Shown here piece by piece: positions 25,888 through 36,876 of a DNA stretch of 64,000 nucleotides (positions are counted from its first letter, which is position 1; each line of letters opens with the position of its first letter). Position numbers and translations under genes: made by a program. The notes under the pieces were generated by a model. It did no database searches, had not been told where the DNA came from, and saw nothing but the letters and a program-made list of their open reading frames with translations. Origin of the DNA: Ridgeia piscesae (lineage: Eukaryota > Annelida > Polychaeta > Sabellida > Siboglinidae); assembly GCA_025642075.2 (NCBI GenBank), contig JAODUO010000069.1, forward strand, positions 375,001 through 439,000, read 5' to 3'.

Positions 25888-26010
25888 GAGAACCCGGTTT
25901 TGAATCCTGTGCTGCCGTGTCAAACCATGGGCAAGTTTCTTCACCCTACATTTCCACAGTTCACTCAGCTGTATGAATGAGTACCTGGCTATAGACATAT
26001 GTTGATATAT
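25844..26010 (+). mobile_element. tRNA-derived SINE
   Basis: A box-A-like head (25844), a box-B-like GGTTTTGAATCC (about 25893), then a body with GTGTCAAACCATGGGCAAG, TTCTTCACCCTA and CAGCTGTATGAATGAGTACCTGGC. The last word resembles the conserved central domain of the widespread animal MetaSINE group (from memory, not checked). Another copy of the family is at 40001. Confidence 0.75.
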
Positions 26011-26700
26011 ATGTACACATAGAATTCGTGCACTATTTGTAGCATGGCTGGATCCTTTCCAGTGAAGTTGAGATGGTTTTCCATTGAATAGTTCTGCAGA
26101 GAATAAACTATACAGCGCTGTAAACAAGACTGCGGATTGGATACTGCGCCATGTAAGAAATCACGTATAGTTCGTAATGACAATTGTTGTATTTGCCATG
26201 TTTACTAAAGGTATGTTACACCACAGTCACGGACGTCTGGTGTGGTCCATTCATCTTGTGTTTAATGTACATCCCACCATAATCCAAATAAATACAATAA
26301 CGAGTAATGAATTCGCGCTGCATCTAAATGCAACGAGTTTACAATTAGGTGACTCGATAACAGCACTTGTTTATGAAAGACACACCGTACGGTATAACAA
26401 CTGATCTCTTGTACGTTTTCTGTAAGTATGTCTTCTAAATGCAGCTCTGGTTGTGAAAGCTGATCAACCACGATATACACGACAGTTTATGTTCATATAA
26501 CGGATACATAATTATGATAATACAAAACTGTTCATTACGATCGATAAGCGCTATTTTATTGAAAATATGTTCCGACATAAATAAAGCCAATTCTCGTATG
26601 TATTTACTGAAGCCCAGACCAATAGCTAGGTTGATTTTGGGGAATACGTTTTTATATCTGTTAAGACAGGGACACGATATCGTCCAATTGCGTCCACCTG
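26011..26700. other. Non-coding stretch, nothing recognised
   Basis: Complex sequence. Short frames at 26177-26404 and 26262-26480 have no recognisable domain. Confidence 0.3.
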
Positions 26701-27410
26701 TTACTGCTATGCCGGGCCGAGAAAAGTAATAATATCCTTGATGTATAATACAACAGCTTTATTAAACACGGTAGGCCGACATTGTGGTGGAATCACCACT
26801 CTGGCACTCCATAAGACACAACCGCCTTGCACACTTATTTCATACAATGGTATGGTGCCATCGTCGTGTCGATCTTTCCATGAGGCCAATCACGCATCAG
26901 ATATTCCCTGACATGCGCCAGCATATGATCACGACCAGTGCATTGACTGACCTGCGGTGCGCTCACAGGCGAAGAGTCCAGCTCTTCTATCAACAAGACG
27001 CGTTCCTCAGGTTCCTCTTTCACCGTTACTGGCAGTAGCAAACTACTGAGATAGTCCGCATTGCCATGACTTCTGCCAGCTGTATAGTGGATGTTGTATT
27101 CGTTCCCACGTAGAGTGATCGTCCACCGTTACATACGGAGCTATGCCGTGATCGGAACTTGTTTAAGTTCACCAAACAACGACACCAGAGGCTTGTGATC
27201 ACTCATGATCACAAAGCAACGTCCGTAGAGCTGCTTGTGGAATTTCTTCAGTGCAAACATTACTGCTGTTCCTTCCTTGTCGAACTGCGGATAATTTCTT
27301 TCGGCCTGTTCCAATCTACCCAAGATCACGCCCAGTGTTTCTAGGTGTTGCGCTTTTGTCGCACCAGTCAAGATGATGTCATCTAAGTACATAGCGACAT
27401 ACAACATCCA
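26700..27410 (-). pseudogene. Ty3/Gypsy retrotransposon pol relic
   Basis: On the minus strand, in pol order: the end of reverse transcriptase with catalytic YLDDI (about 27380), RNase H with DKEG and FVIMSDHKPLVSLFGELK (about 27290-27160), a connection region (27041-26835), and the start of the integrase zinc-binding region with GGCVLWSARVVIPPQ (about 26800). The RT thumb and connection between YLDDI and RNase H are shortened by an internal deletion that kept the frame. Frameshifts separate the other parts. A sequence with AATAAAGCTG near 26760, similar to one in block Y, may be LTR-derived. Confidence 0.85.
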
Positions 27411-27511
27411 AAATAATGGGGCAGAAAGGGGAGGATGGTGGGGAAGAAAATTAACCTCTGTGTTGGTTCTGTTTACAAAACACTCGCTGCAGCTCAGAGA
27501 TCCAACACAGA

Positions 27512-27700
27512 GGGATGACGCTTGTTAAGCTACGGGGTCACCCCTGCAAATTTACCATGCATTGCTTGGTGTATTACGGACTCGGCCTCCGGATTACAGT
27601 GTTGTCTAACACATATTAATAAATAGATCAATTTCACATCACATTGGATAAATACTATTTTGATAGGTTTGTAAAAATATTCATTTATCCCCTGCTGATG
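27512..27700. repeat. Dispersed repeat shared with block Y
   Basis: GGGATGACGCTTGTTAAGC and the following ~185 bp recur at 31197-31382 and 47724-47910 with about 10 percent difference. The repeat flanks the Gypsy relic here and a LTR-like stretch in block Y, so it may be part of an LTR element. Confidence 0.75.
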
Positions 27701-28250
27701 TTCAATGTGAATATAATACATACTGACAGAACACTGAGCTAGTCTATTACAGAACACACAAAGAGTAATTGTCGATAGAGGTCATTTAATAATTGTACTA
27801 ACACAATATAAAACCACGATAATGTAATAGGTTACCAGCAAGATTTTCAACAGGAAAATACAACACATATGCATATATGCTAACTGCCTATACAATGAAT
27901 GGCTGTCATGCTGTACCAAGACAATTGCTAATGTCGACAGTAAGATAAGAAAGGGCAGTCATGCTGCAACGACAACTACAAGGCCCGGAGCGACAGACGA
28001 AAGCAACTGAGAATACAAAAAGTGCTATGGTGGAATTGGTCTGTCAGGCATAGCAGTAATCGTACCCAAAAAGGTAAGGTGAGGCCTTACTAATGAAGGC
28101 AGAACGTCGTGGACGTAGCTGAAGATAATTATTAAAATGAATGGTATATTGATAATAAAATAATCAGTGTGACATTATGTAAATTAATGTAAAACATGTA
28201 CAAGATAATAAATAGGTAAAATTAAAATACAAATTAAATAAACTGTCAGG
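27700..28250. other. Non-coding stretch, nothing recognised
   Basis: AT-rich DNA that runs into the 3' end of the LINE on the minus strand. It may include that LINE's 3' untranslated region. Confidence 0.3.
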
Positions 28251-28253
28251 TGT

Positions 28254-28721
28254 CTACACTTCATACACAGCCCGGAATAGGTGGGTTTTCAATAGTCTTT
28301 TAAAAGTCACGAGGCAACAGGTTTTCTTCATCTCGGCAGGGAGAGAGTTCCACAGTCGTGGACCTGCTACTGAAAATATTCTATCACCGTATCGGCTGCG
28401 AGATGGCGGCACGTAGAAGTCATTGTTTGTGGTTGAGCGTAACACTCTCGTAGCTCTTTGTTCAAGCAGGTCGGTGATGTAAGGTGGCGCCAGTCGATGT
28501 TGTGCACGAAACACCAGAAGCAGGATTATGTACTGCACTCGTTGTTTCACCGGGAGCCAGTTTAGTTTCATGAGAACTGGTATAATATGTTCACATCCGT
28601 GGCAGCGGACCACTAGTCTAGCAGCAGCGTTTTGGATTCTTTGTAGCTTAGATATTAGACACTGTGGGAGATCATACAGGAGATAGTTCGCGTAGTCAAT
28701 TCTCGAGTCATACTGTATCAT
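28254..28721 (-). pseudogene. CR1/L2-like LINE ORF2 C-terminal fragment
   Basis: An open 155-codon frame with the classic C-terminal words of CR1/L2-type elements: SRIDYANYLLYDLP, LQRIQNAAARLV, LNWLPVKQRVQYIILLLVF, LAPPYITDLL and FSVAGPRLWNSLPAEMK. It is intact over this length, so relatively young, but 5'-truncated, with no polymerase catalytic site. The next element on the same strand is a tyrosine recombinase, so the LINE end abuts or is inserted beside it. Confidence 0.9.
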
Positions 28722-28739
28722 CCACGTTTTAGGACAAAG

Positions 28740-29760
28740 TGTGAAAACTGACTAATTATAGAGGGGGGGAATAGTGAGTCATGTCCCGACAGGCTGCAGC
28801 AAACATGCAGACAGGATTTGCAAAATTCATTCAGTGTCTGTTTGTATGCAACATAGGAATACGGATATATCGTCGATTTCCATCTCCCCATTGACTGGAT
28901 CTGGGTTTCAGTCATACCCATATCAGCAGCAGTGGTAGCTGCCCCGATTCGAAAACTGTGTGCTTTATATTTAGTAGGGTCCAATCATGCCCATTTCAAA
29001 GCTTTTGTGAGATACTGGCAAAAGTAAGTATGGGACACTGGGAAAGAATTAGCGAAAGCAAGCAATGGGCCATCAAAGGTACCACGAAGTTTCAGAAATT
29101 GAGAGAGGGCGTGTACTGGACAACATGCGTCACTGGTTTGAGAACTAGTTAAAGTAACTGGTTGTCCAGAAATGTTGTGCTTAACATCTGAAAAATGTAA
29201 TAATCGAGTGACTATTGTGACGGGAATGGATAGTAATTTCCCCTATGCGTATAAATGCATGAAATGCAAAGAGAAACATGCTTTGTAGGAGAAGTGGCAA
29301 ATAAGCAGAGGAGACAATAAATTGAGTAGCATCAACAATTTTCCGAAGGATGGACAAACTGATCGGAAGCCGGGTGTCTGGAGTACCCGACAACTTCTTT
29401 GCTCCTACTAGTAATTTTTGGATGACGAAAGGCTGGGTGGGATCGACTTTGCCGGCAAAGTTGTGAACGTATGATATGACAGACATATAGGTCATTAAAG
29501 TAGCTGGTGCATAACGTTGAGAGTGAAGATGTGCAATAAATGCCCCTAAAACACAGGCAGACGCAGGGAAAATTTGAACCACTGGAAAATGAATCCTGCA
29601 AAAATTTGCGTAAGATGAAATGGCTCGGCGATATGCCCGTTTCGTACCACATGATAAGGCAGCGTTCAGAAGAATGTTCATCATTGGTGCCAAAGCTGTT
29701 ATCTTCGTGGCAGTCGTGTGAGGGGCAGCTGGAGCCAAAGTGTCACCTGTCATGTTGCTG
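28740..29760 (-). pseudogene. Tyrosine recombinase of a DIRS/Crypton-type element
   Basis: The N-terminal core-binding half (29753-29190) has GTKRAYRRAISSYANFC and ends at FAFHAFIRIGEIT, which holds the first catalytic Arg. The catalytic half follows in another frame (about 29190-28800) with AHSFRIGAATTAA (the HxxR box), GRWKS, and a Tyr a few residues later as candidate nucleophile. One frameshift near 29190 and one in-frame stop near 28988 break it. Such recombinases mobilise Crypton DNA transposons and DIRS-like retroelements. With no reverse transcriptase nearby I cannot decide between them. Confidence 0.8.
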
Positions 29761-29834
29761 TTACCGGTGTCGCCCGGGAACAGGAGTTAAGTGCACCGGT
29801 AATTGCACTGTCCAGTGGGTCACTTGGCAATGCC

Positions 29835-30224
29835 TCATAGCGGGGCAGCGTCACCGGAGAAGCAACAGGGACGTACCAGTGAAGGGTATGTACATTTGGT
29901 AGAGGTGGGGTCGCACTCATCGCGAAGTTGCTTCAGGACCTCCCGAGACACAAGGGCCACCATGTCAGTCATACTGGTCGTGGCAATGCCAAGGGCGGCA
30001 GTCACATCATGGCTGGCGACAGCAGCCCGAACGGTGCCGCGACTCCTGGTAGAAGGATACGGGGACCGGGCCTCCTCCTCTGCTGCCCGAATCAAGAGGG
30101 CAGAGCGACGCTGGGACGTGTGACGAACCGTAGATCGTCGCAGCGCAGATGCCCGACCACGCTTCATACTGCAACAGGGCAACACAAGGCCAGACAGCAC
30201 ATCGAAACGGTCACAACAGGACAA
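29835..30224 (-). other. Possible 5' coding part of the recombinase element
   Basis: A 129-codon frame upstream of the recombinase on the same strand, Arg/Ala/Ser-rich, with a helix-like stretch (SMTDMVALVSREVLKQLRDE). It ends about 80 bp before the recombinase frame. It may be the N-terminal domain or a second protein of that element. No family recognised. Confidence 0.35.
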
Positions 30225-30829
30225 TAGTGCATGCCAAGAAGGGTGGGCAATTGGAGTTGATCACAAGCCAGCTGGTACAGAACCATGTAATGGACAAGTG
30301 ATGAAATGTGAATTGGTGGTAGACAAGGAGATGTAAGATGGTACGATAGATGAACATGATGTCACATATAACAAAGACATGTGATTTAACGGAACGTATG
30401 ATCACTGTATGCCTGACAAGATGTGTCATCAAATGAATGAAAGTATAGCTGAGAAAGATATGCTATAGTGAAACACAGTAAGTAGGAGACAGACAATGAA
30501 TGGTGAGAACACCAAAGGTACATAAGACAAACAAGGAATGTTATAGCTGTCATGAACATAACTAGAACAAAGTGAATGAAGGGTAAGAGATACTAGTATT
30601 CCATAACTGCAGAGATGAGAACACAAGCAATACATCATGGACAATGACCACACAGAATAACAGGCATGGCTAATGACTACAACTGAATGTTACTGCAGAT
30701 ACAGTGGTGAAAGCTGCAACAAGGCAACAGAAGGCCTGGCAGTACAACTTAAACTGTGACAATATGCACAGAGTACATCATACAAAGATGAAAAACTCCC
30801 AGCAATGGGAGAACGAAGAGACAAACCAT

Positions 30830-31190
30830 AAACGGTACACCATACAAACACGATAAAGGCCCATCAATGTAAGGACGACCGCGTGGGTACACGAACGGTA
30901 CACCATACAAACATGATAAAGACCCAAAACATAAACGGTACACCATACAAACACGAGAAAGCCCCATCAATGTAAGTACGACCCCGTGCATATACTAACG
31001 GTACACCATACAGACATGATAAAGACCGGTCAATGTGAGTACGACAAGACAGAACATAAACGGTACACCAAACAAACATATGGTACACCATACAAACACA
31101 ATAAATTCCCGTAATGTAAGTACGACCGCGTGCGTACACTAACGGTACACCATACAAACATGGTAAAGACTCATCAATGTGATTACGACC
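30830..31190 (+). repeat. ~63-bp minisatellite
   Basis: About seven units, each starting AACGGTACACCATACAAACA. Full units are 62-63 bp and one is shortened to about 40 bp. It is duplicated with block Y at 47356-47718. The internal unit near 31065-31130 differs most between the two block copies. Confidence 0.9.
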
Positions 31191-31196
31191 ATGACA

Positions 31197-31690
31197 AGGG
31201 ATGACGCTTGTTAAGCTACGGGGTCACCCCTGCAAATTCACCATGCATTGCTTGACGTATTACGGACCGTTATTCGGCATCCGGATTACAGTGTTGCCTA
31301 AACGATGTTAAGAAACAGATCAATTTCACATCATATTGGATAAATACTATTTTGACAGGTTTGTAAAAATATTCATATTATGTAACCCAGTCGCCGCGGG
31401 GGTCATGAACTCAGTCTCGACATTCTGCCACGGGGTCAAAGTTGATCGGCCACCTGAGGTCACTTGAGGTTACGCCAGTTCGGGACGGGAACTTCAGTGT
31501 TCATCCTCGTCGTTGGTAAATGTTCTACCTTGCGGAGAAAAGTAATAACATTCTTGGTGTCTAATATAACAGCTTTTTTAAACATGGCCAGTAGGCAGAC
31601 GACTACGCGGGAACTACCTCAGTTCCGGTTAGGAGTATACAAAAGATCAAATCGATCTTCGATATACAATTATATTGGTGGGTGATATTA
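31197..31690 (+). repeat. Dispersed repeat and LTR-like stretch upstream of leader exon 3
   Basis: 31197-31382 matches 27512-27700. 31535-31586 matches 26719-26771 (GAGAAAAGTAATAA and TATAACAGCTTTTTTAAACA), a stretch next to the Gypsy relic. On the minus strand the 26.7-kb version includes AATAAAGC, as in the R region of an LTR. The pair could be a decayed LTR; its ends were not found. Confidence 0.45.
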
Positions 31691-31802
31691 TAATGTCGAT
31701 GGTAATAATGACGGCTTTAGATGTCTGGTATTGCGTCATTGTCACGTGTGTCCCCATTAGTCATAGTTATGCCATTGCGCGTTTTGCTTGCTCAGTTGCA
31801 CG

Positions 31803-32039
31803 ATGACGCTGCTTAGAATGCTCGTCGTGTTTGTCTTGGCAAATATTGCCTGTTATGCGAATAACGAAACCACCACAGGAAGGAAGACTGTATACATGCT
31901 CTGCGTCACTTTGGACAGATTCTTAGACATGCATAAAATGTCGGCCGTTCTTCATTTTGCGCTTGATGTGGTAAACAACAGAAGCGATATTCTTCCTGGA
32001 CACGACATCCAGATAAAATGTGGATTTTCTGTCAAAATG
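31803..32039 (+). CDS. Venus-flytrap receptor leader exon 3 (block Y copy 1)
   Basis: 79 codons. A signal peptide (MTLLRMLVVFVLANIACYA) is followed by KTVYMLCVTLDRFLD, FALDVVNNRSDILPGHDIQI and CGFSVKM, then a GTAAGT donor in phase 0. NNRSDILPG is the signature of the first lobe of GABA-B-like/ANF-type ligand-binding domains, and NRS is also an N-glycosylation site. It has an almost identical copy at 48333 (His versus Tyr at about residue 43). An AT-rich motif GTGATATTATAATGTCGATG lies about 120 bp upstream and recurs before other copies. No downstream exon recognised. Confidence 0.7.
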
Positions 32040-32840
32040 GTAAGTTTAATTATTTTGTGTAATAATACTACTATGCTAATGTGAATGAGACATGAAATAA
32101 CTGCCATGATTATTTCGCTAATCTCCTCCTTTCTTATATTCCCGACTTCTTTCAGTTTCTAACACTAGGCTAAGATGCATTCTCCGGCGAAGTGCAAAAA
32201 TGTGAACTTAAAGGGAATAACAACACCTAATGCTAGAGTTCGTATTATATGACATGCTTATATATATTTCAATACCCACCAAACCAAAAAATAAAAATAA
32301 TAAACGAATTCCACACTTTATGCAATGCCAGTGGACTTTGTCGAATCTGCATATTTTTACCGCGCTTTCTGAATGCCCAGTTGTGACGTCAGACAGGACA
32401 CATATTGGCATCAGGCGCACTGTTTCTTTGTATTCAGAGCATGTTTATAAGAAGAACTTTTGGGTCGAAACGAGCGTCAGAAATTAATTAGATTATTGTG
32501 CGATATTCCGATGTACTACAAACACTCGTCATCATAGGAAACAGACATTTATCTGAAGATTTCTTACGAATAACATTTTGTAGAAAAAATTGCGGCCAGT
32601 TGTTTCGCGGAAGCCTGTCTGAGCTTCGAGATTGCCGCAGTCTTCGGTTCGTTTTCAAAGTTATTAAGCTTATTCTATCGATTGCAGCCACAGTAATCCA
32701 CGTCAGGACAAATACATTACAAACATATAGTATATATTTAACGCGAGAAATAAATGTTGTGTATAAACTACAAATAATCATTAGTCTGCCGATGTGTGAA
32801 AGAAAGTTGTAGATTTGACGTAACTTTTTTAATCTGGGAG
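32040..32840. other. Putative intron within block Y, nothing recognised
   Basis: Begins with the GTAAGT donor of leader exon 3. Open frames at 32230-32487 and 32498-32812 are present in both block copies, but one is cut by a stop in copy 2 and neither shows a domain. Confidence 0.35.
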
Positions 32841-32844
32841 TATA

Positions 32845-32935
32845 ATCCCGATTGTTACCGTGGCTCACCTGATAGACACATCTGCTAGGTGTGTTCATAT
32901 TTACAATCGGAAAAACACCGGTTCGAGCCCCCACA
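32845..32935 (+). repeat. tRNA-like sequence at the right edge of block Y
   Basis: TGGCTCACCTGATAGA resembles box A and GGTTCGAGCCC resembles box B, about 60 bp apart, which is too degenerate for a functional tRNA. The block Y breakpoint falls inside box B, so copy 2 ends at GGTTCGAG (49456). Confidence 0.5.
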
Positions 32936-33340
32936 CGAAACTATTGTTTTGTTTGTCACTTTATGAGTACATTTTCACAAAATATAATTATAAATGGAAT
33001 AGATAAGCAATGTTGTAGACAACTGCTTGTGTTAGTAAAATTTTTGTAGTAATTATTTATTCGTGACGAATATGAAAATAAGTTATTTGTATACAACGAG
33101 GTGCACATTTCAAAATTTCATTTATCAAGATAAACCTATTTTTTCTCAAGTATAGTAACAATAATTTAAATTTAGAAATATACATCATCGTTAATAATAA
33201 TTACACCATTACCATATTTTCATCTTCGTCGCGAATAAATAATTACTAAAACAATAAAAACACAAACAGTGTTTATTGATTTAAAATGATTCAGTTTATA
33301 ATTATTATTTAGTGAAAGCATAAACAAGAGTGTAAAAAAA
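32936..33340. other. AT-rich non-coding DNA
   Basis: Nothing recognised. Confidence 0.3.
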
Positions 33341-33344
33341 CATG

Positions 33345-33445
33345 AATGGATTTGTATCAGTTTCGAACCGGTATCCTTCTGATTGTACGAAGGCTAAATT
33401 ACGAACGCTTTTACCAACTGAGCTATGCAGACCAACGGAAATCGG
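33345..33445 (-). repeat. tRNA-like sequence (probable SINE head or tRNA relic)
   Basis: On the minus strand, TAGCTCAGTTGGTA (box A) and GGTTCGAAAC (box B) lie about 45 bp apart. Anticodon-arm pairing is not convincing, so it is probably a pseudogene or SINE head. Confidence 0.45.
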
Positions 33446-34341
33446 GTTTTGGATTTAACATGTTACGCTAAATTTACAACTACTCCTTCATACATCGGCA
33501 TACTATTGATATTAATGTACTATATAACATTTTTGTCTGAAGTTAAATGTTTGTAATGTATGTGTCCTTGCGTGGATTATCTTCCGTGGGCTACAATCGA
33601 TACAACTACTTATGAAAGGAGCCGAAGACGGCGGCGAACCTGACGCACTGTCACTGAATCAGGCCTCCACGAAACCTTTGATTTCATTTTTGTAACAAAA
33701 TATGATTCGTGTGGAACCGTAAGATAATAATGCTTGTTCCCTGTGATGATTAGTGTTTGCATTACATCGGAATATCGCACACTAATTTAATATGACGCTC
33801 GTTTTGACCCAAAAACTATCTTTGTGAACATGCTTTGAATACGTAGAAAGGGATCGCCTGTCATCTTTGACGCCACGATACCACGTGATTGCCTTGCTAA
33901 TTAACGCGGGAATCGCTATGCTGACGGATTTAAAACCGCTTTTTTACTACAAATGTATTTGTATTTATGTGTTTAATGTTATCGAATGTTACATACATAC
34001 TTAATCTTTATGTATACATGAATAACGAACTTTAGGTTAAGCCTTGTTTCTATTCCCTTTAACTCCTTTCAGTATCAAATTAGTTGACTTCTGGTATTTA
34101 AATGACAACAATCCAGACTGGAAGCGTGGTAATCGCGGGGAATACGTGTTTGGATCTGCGACGGCTCGGCAACCAATACATCCAATTGCATTCGCCTTTA
34201 AGTGTATAGCGTGCCTGGTACAGTAATAACAGGTGCTATAATCGCGGTGCTAATAACGATGGCTGGAATTGAAGTACCGCCTGTGAGTCACCTGTGCAGC
34301 GTTCTGCTGACCATTATCACTATCACTTCCTCCAATGAATG
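33446..34341. other. Intergenic DNA upstream of leader exon 4
   Basis: No gene. Near 34232 a sequence similar to the upstream motif of leader exon 3 occurs (GGTGCTATAATCG followed by CTAATAACGATGGCT), about 110 bp before the start codon. Confidence 0.4.
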
Positions 34342-34581
34342 ATGTCGCTGCTCAGAATACTTCCAGCGATTTTCTTTGCTGCAACTGTCGTCACCTCTTG
34401 CGCGAAGAGTGAAACCACCGCGAGAAGAAAGAATGTATACTTACTGTGCGTCACTTTAGACAGTTGGAAAAAGAAATATGTGTCGACCTCTCTACAGTTT
34501 TCGCTTGATGTGATAGGCAACAGAAGCGATATACTACCCGAGTACAACCTCCAGATAATATGCGGATTTTCCAGGAAAAGT
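34342..34581 (+). CDS. Venus-flytrap receptor leader exon 4
   Basis: 80 codons from the conserved ATGTCGCTGCTCAG start (another in-frame ATG lies just upstream at 34339). A signal peptide MSLLRILPAIFFAATVVTSC is followed by KNVYLLCVTLDSWKKK, FSLDVIGNRSDILPEYNLQI and CGFSRKS. The donor is AGT|GTGAGT, phase 0. NNRSDILPGY has become GNRSDILPEY. It is closest to the exons at 59373 and 63031 by its start and domain sequence. No further receptor exon recognised in the following 14 kb. Confidence 0.7.
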
Positions 34582-35890
34582 GTGAGTTTCAATATTTTCT
34601 ATGTTAAAACTACTAAGCCGATAGGAATGGTACACTAAATAACAACCGTGATTATTCAGTTAATCTGTTGCATATCTCCCTCATCACCAAGACGTTACTC
34701 AACAACGATTTGTTCTAAAAAACGAAGGAAATATTATATTGTTTTCTTTAGCTGCGCCCGTATGCGGAATTAAATCCCCATCGCTATGAAATCATCTGAA
34801 ACTACATCTACCTTCTGCAAATAAATTCAACATAATATTTGTTTGTTTAAATCTCACTCCTATGCCTATCATCATGGATTCGTGATTACAATGACTTATG
34901 TTTGTATGCCGCACCCCGATAATTGAATGTCCATGAGTGCGTGTGTGATTGGATACATCTGCGTCCATGCGTGCGTGTTTGGGGTATGCACTATATGTAC
35001 TGTACCGTGATAAGATAGCATATTAATAAATCATCGTAATCTCTTCCATCGTACTACGTGACTGTAGATCGAGCATCTAGGCATAAAGTCTATACATGTT
35101 AACAGGAGTGATTTGTTTGAACGAATTGTGGTGTAGTCGATTCGCCGCAGTAACCTGTAAGCCATGTACACAGAATAGGTATGTCCTTGCAGTCGAGATG
35201 CAATTAGATTATTCCATTTTATATCCGGCATCACATGCGCCATCGCCAAACGGTTTCCATACAAATAACGATGACATTCATTGCAGGTAACAGAACGCAT
35301 CGCTCGTGAGATGAAAGTATGATAACATCACAGTCGTTAAATATGGCTACACAAACAACGTCATGTCCTTTAAAATGGATACACAATTAATACAGATAGT
35401 CGAGAGCACATATTGGTAAATCCTTTATCTTTAGTCACGCCATTTTCCTAATAAGATCCACGTGCGTGTGTTCATAAATGAATCTGTGCCAGACATTAAT
35501 TGTCAATTTAACGGTGGTTGAATCTTATGCTACCGACAAAATATGAAGGTCGATGTCATTTTCAAGTATTGCCGCAGCTTGATATAATCTCTTTGTAATA
35601 GAATTGACCATGAAGCGAGCTAAAGTTTAATAACACGGGTACAGTATAGTGCTGTGCGCTACATAAGCGCGGCTACCGGAAGTTATGGTGGCATTTGATG
35701 TTGGCGTGCCCACGAAACAATATTCAAAAGCAATCCCCCTTCTTCCGATAAATGTAATCATTGAGAACGAGTCGAGAAATCGGATGAGCTGACGCAAAGA
35801 CACGGCGATGAACTAACTGTCCAACAGCTTCCCCGAAGAGATAATTGTTTATGTTTAGTCGGTAGCCGTGCGGAAATGATCGATCATGTG
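34582..35890. other. Putative intron or intergenic DNA, nothing recognised
   Basis: Complex sequence without a recognisable exon. In particular, no block resembling the GPGCS or WN...SYGS parts of a GABA-B-like lobe was seen. Confidence 0.35.
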
Positions 35891-35892
35891 TT

Positions 35893-36020
35893 CAAGATTT
35901 CGACAACGTGACAAATTCACGTAAAGCAGTCATTTGCACATAATCTATTCTACGTTCAAGGCTTCGACAACGTGTCAAATTCTCGTAAAGCAGCCATTCG
36001 GACGTTATCGATCCTACGTT
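35893..36020 (+). repeat. Two tandem copies of a 64-bp unit
   Basis: 35893-35956 and 35957-36020, about 80 percent identical (TTCGACAACGTG.CAAATTC.CGTAAAGCAG shared). Confidence 0.9.
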
Positions 36021-36876
36021 GAAGACAGTGCGCACACGATATGATGACGGCACGGGCAATACGTGTAGTCTTACCACGTGGCATAGTGAACTCAATTACC
36101 GGCCGCGTCTCACAACGAAACATTACTAGTGATTTACGGTGCGGTCTTGACCAGTGGCGTGGACACTAATTAGTGTAATCATTCGTGAACATTTATCTGC
36201 GTTAATCGGCAGGTTGTCGCGCGAGCACATCAATTGTCTTGAGTGCACACCGGTACCGTCTAATCATCGTACGTACAGACCATAACGACTTTTTCAGCTA
36301 GCGAGTGTATTTCTTCTTGTGATTAATTCCGTACCTGCCGACGTCACACCTTCACTGCAAATCATCCCCCACCGTGTACTCGACGGAGGACACAAACAAT
36401 TTACTGCTTCACCACTCTCCATCATTATGAGTTGCGACTTGTATCAGTTGACCAGGCACTATAAGGTGACCGTAAATGTAACAGGTAGCTTATTTAGCGC
36501 AGTATCCAGTTCAATGGATTTACACCTTACTCCACAGTAGACCTGTAAAATCATATTCCATCTCAACGTCTCTGGGAAGGATTTCTCACACGACTAGGTT
36601 CACTGTATGTCTTTAAAATTAATCGTTTACACATACGTCACTGTCAGAGCACTCCGTTTGAGGGTTACTCTCGTGGACGTACTCATGATTAATATATAGG
36701 TGCGTTTCAAAATGGATGAATATCACTGAATAACTGGATGTCTTATATCAGAATTTATACTGTGTTACCATATCGTGATGGACTTGTTATGGGGGTACTT
36801 GGCAAAGAGGAAATAACATATTTCAATTATAGCTGCAATGTTTGTTAATTACCTGCCTTCAAGTAATGATTATAAG
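36021..36876. other. Non-coding stretch, nothing recognised
   Basis: The open frame at 36319-36540 has no recognisable domain. Confidence 0.3.

Larger units (their letters stand above)
30227..32927 (+). repeat. Segmental duplicate block Y, copy 1
   Basis: 2701 bp that recur at 46755-49456 with roughly 1.3 percent difference (about 35 sites counted by eye). It contains a minisatellite, a dispersed repeat, a LTR-like stretch, a Venus-flytrap leader exon and a tRNA-like sequence at its right edge. Confidence 0.95.

Noticed and set aside
30830..31190. CRISPR-like array, because AACGGTACACCATACAAACA recurs at intervals
   Set aside because: The intervening sequence is also repeated, so it is a ~63-bp minisatellite.
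33345..33445. Functional tRNA gene on the minus strand
   Set aside because: Box-like words are present, but the anticodon arm does not fold convincingly.
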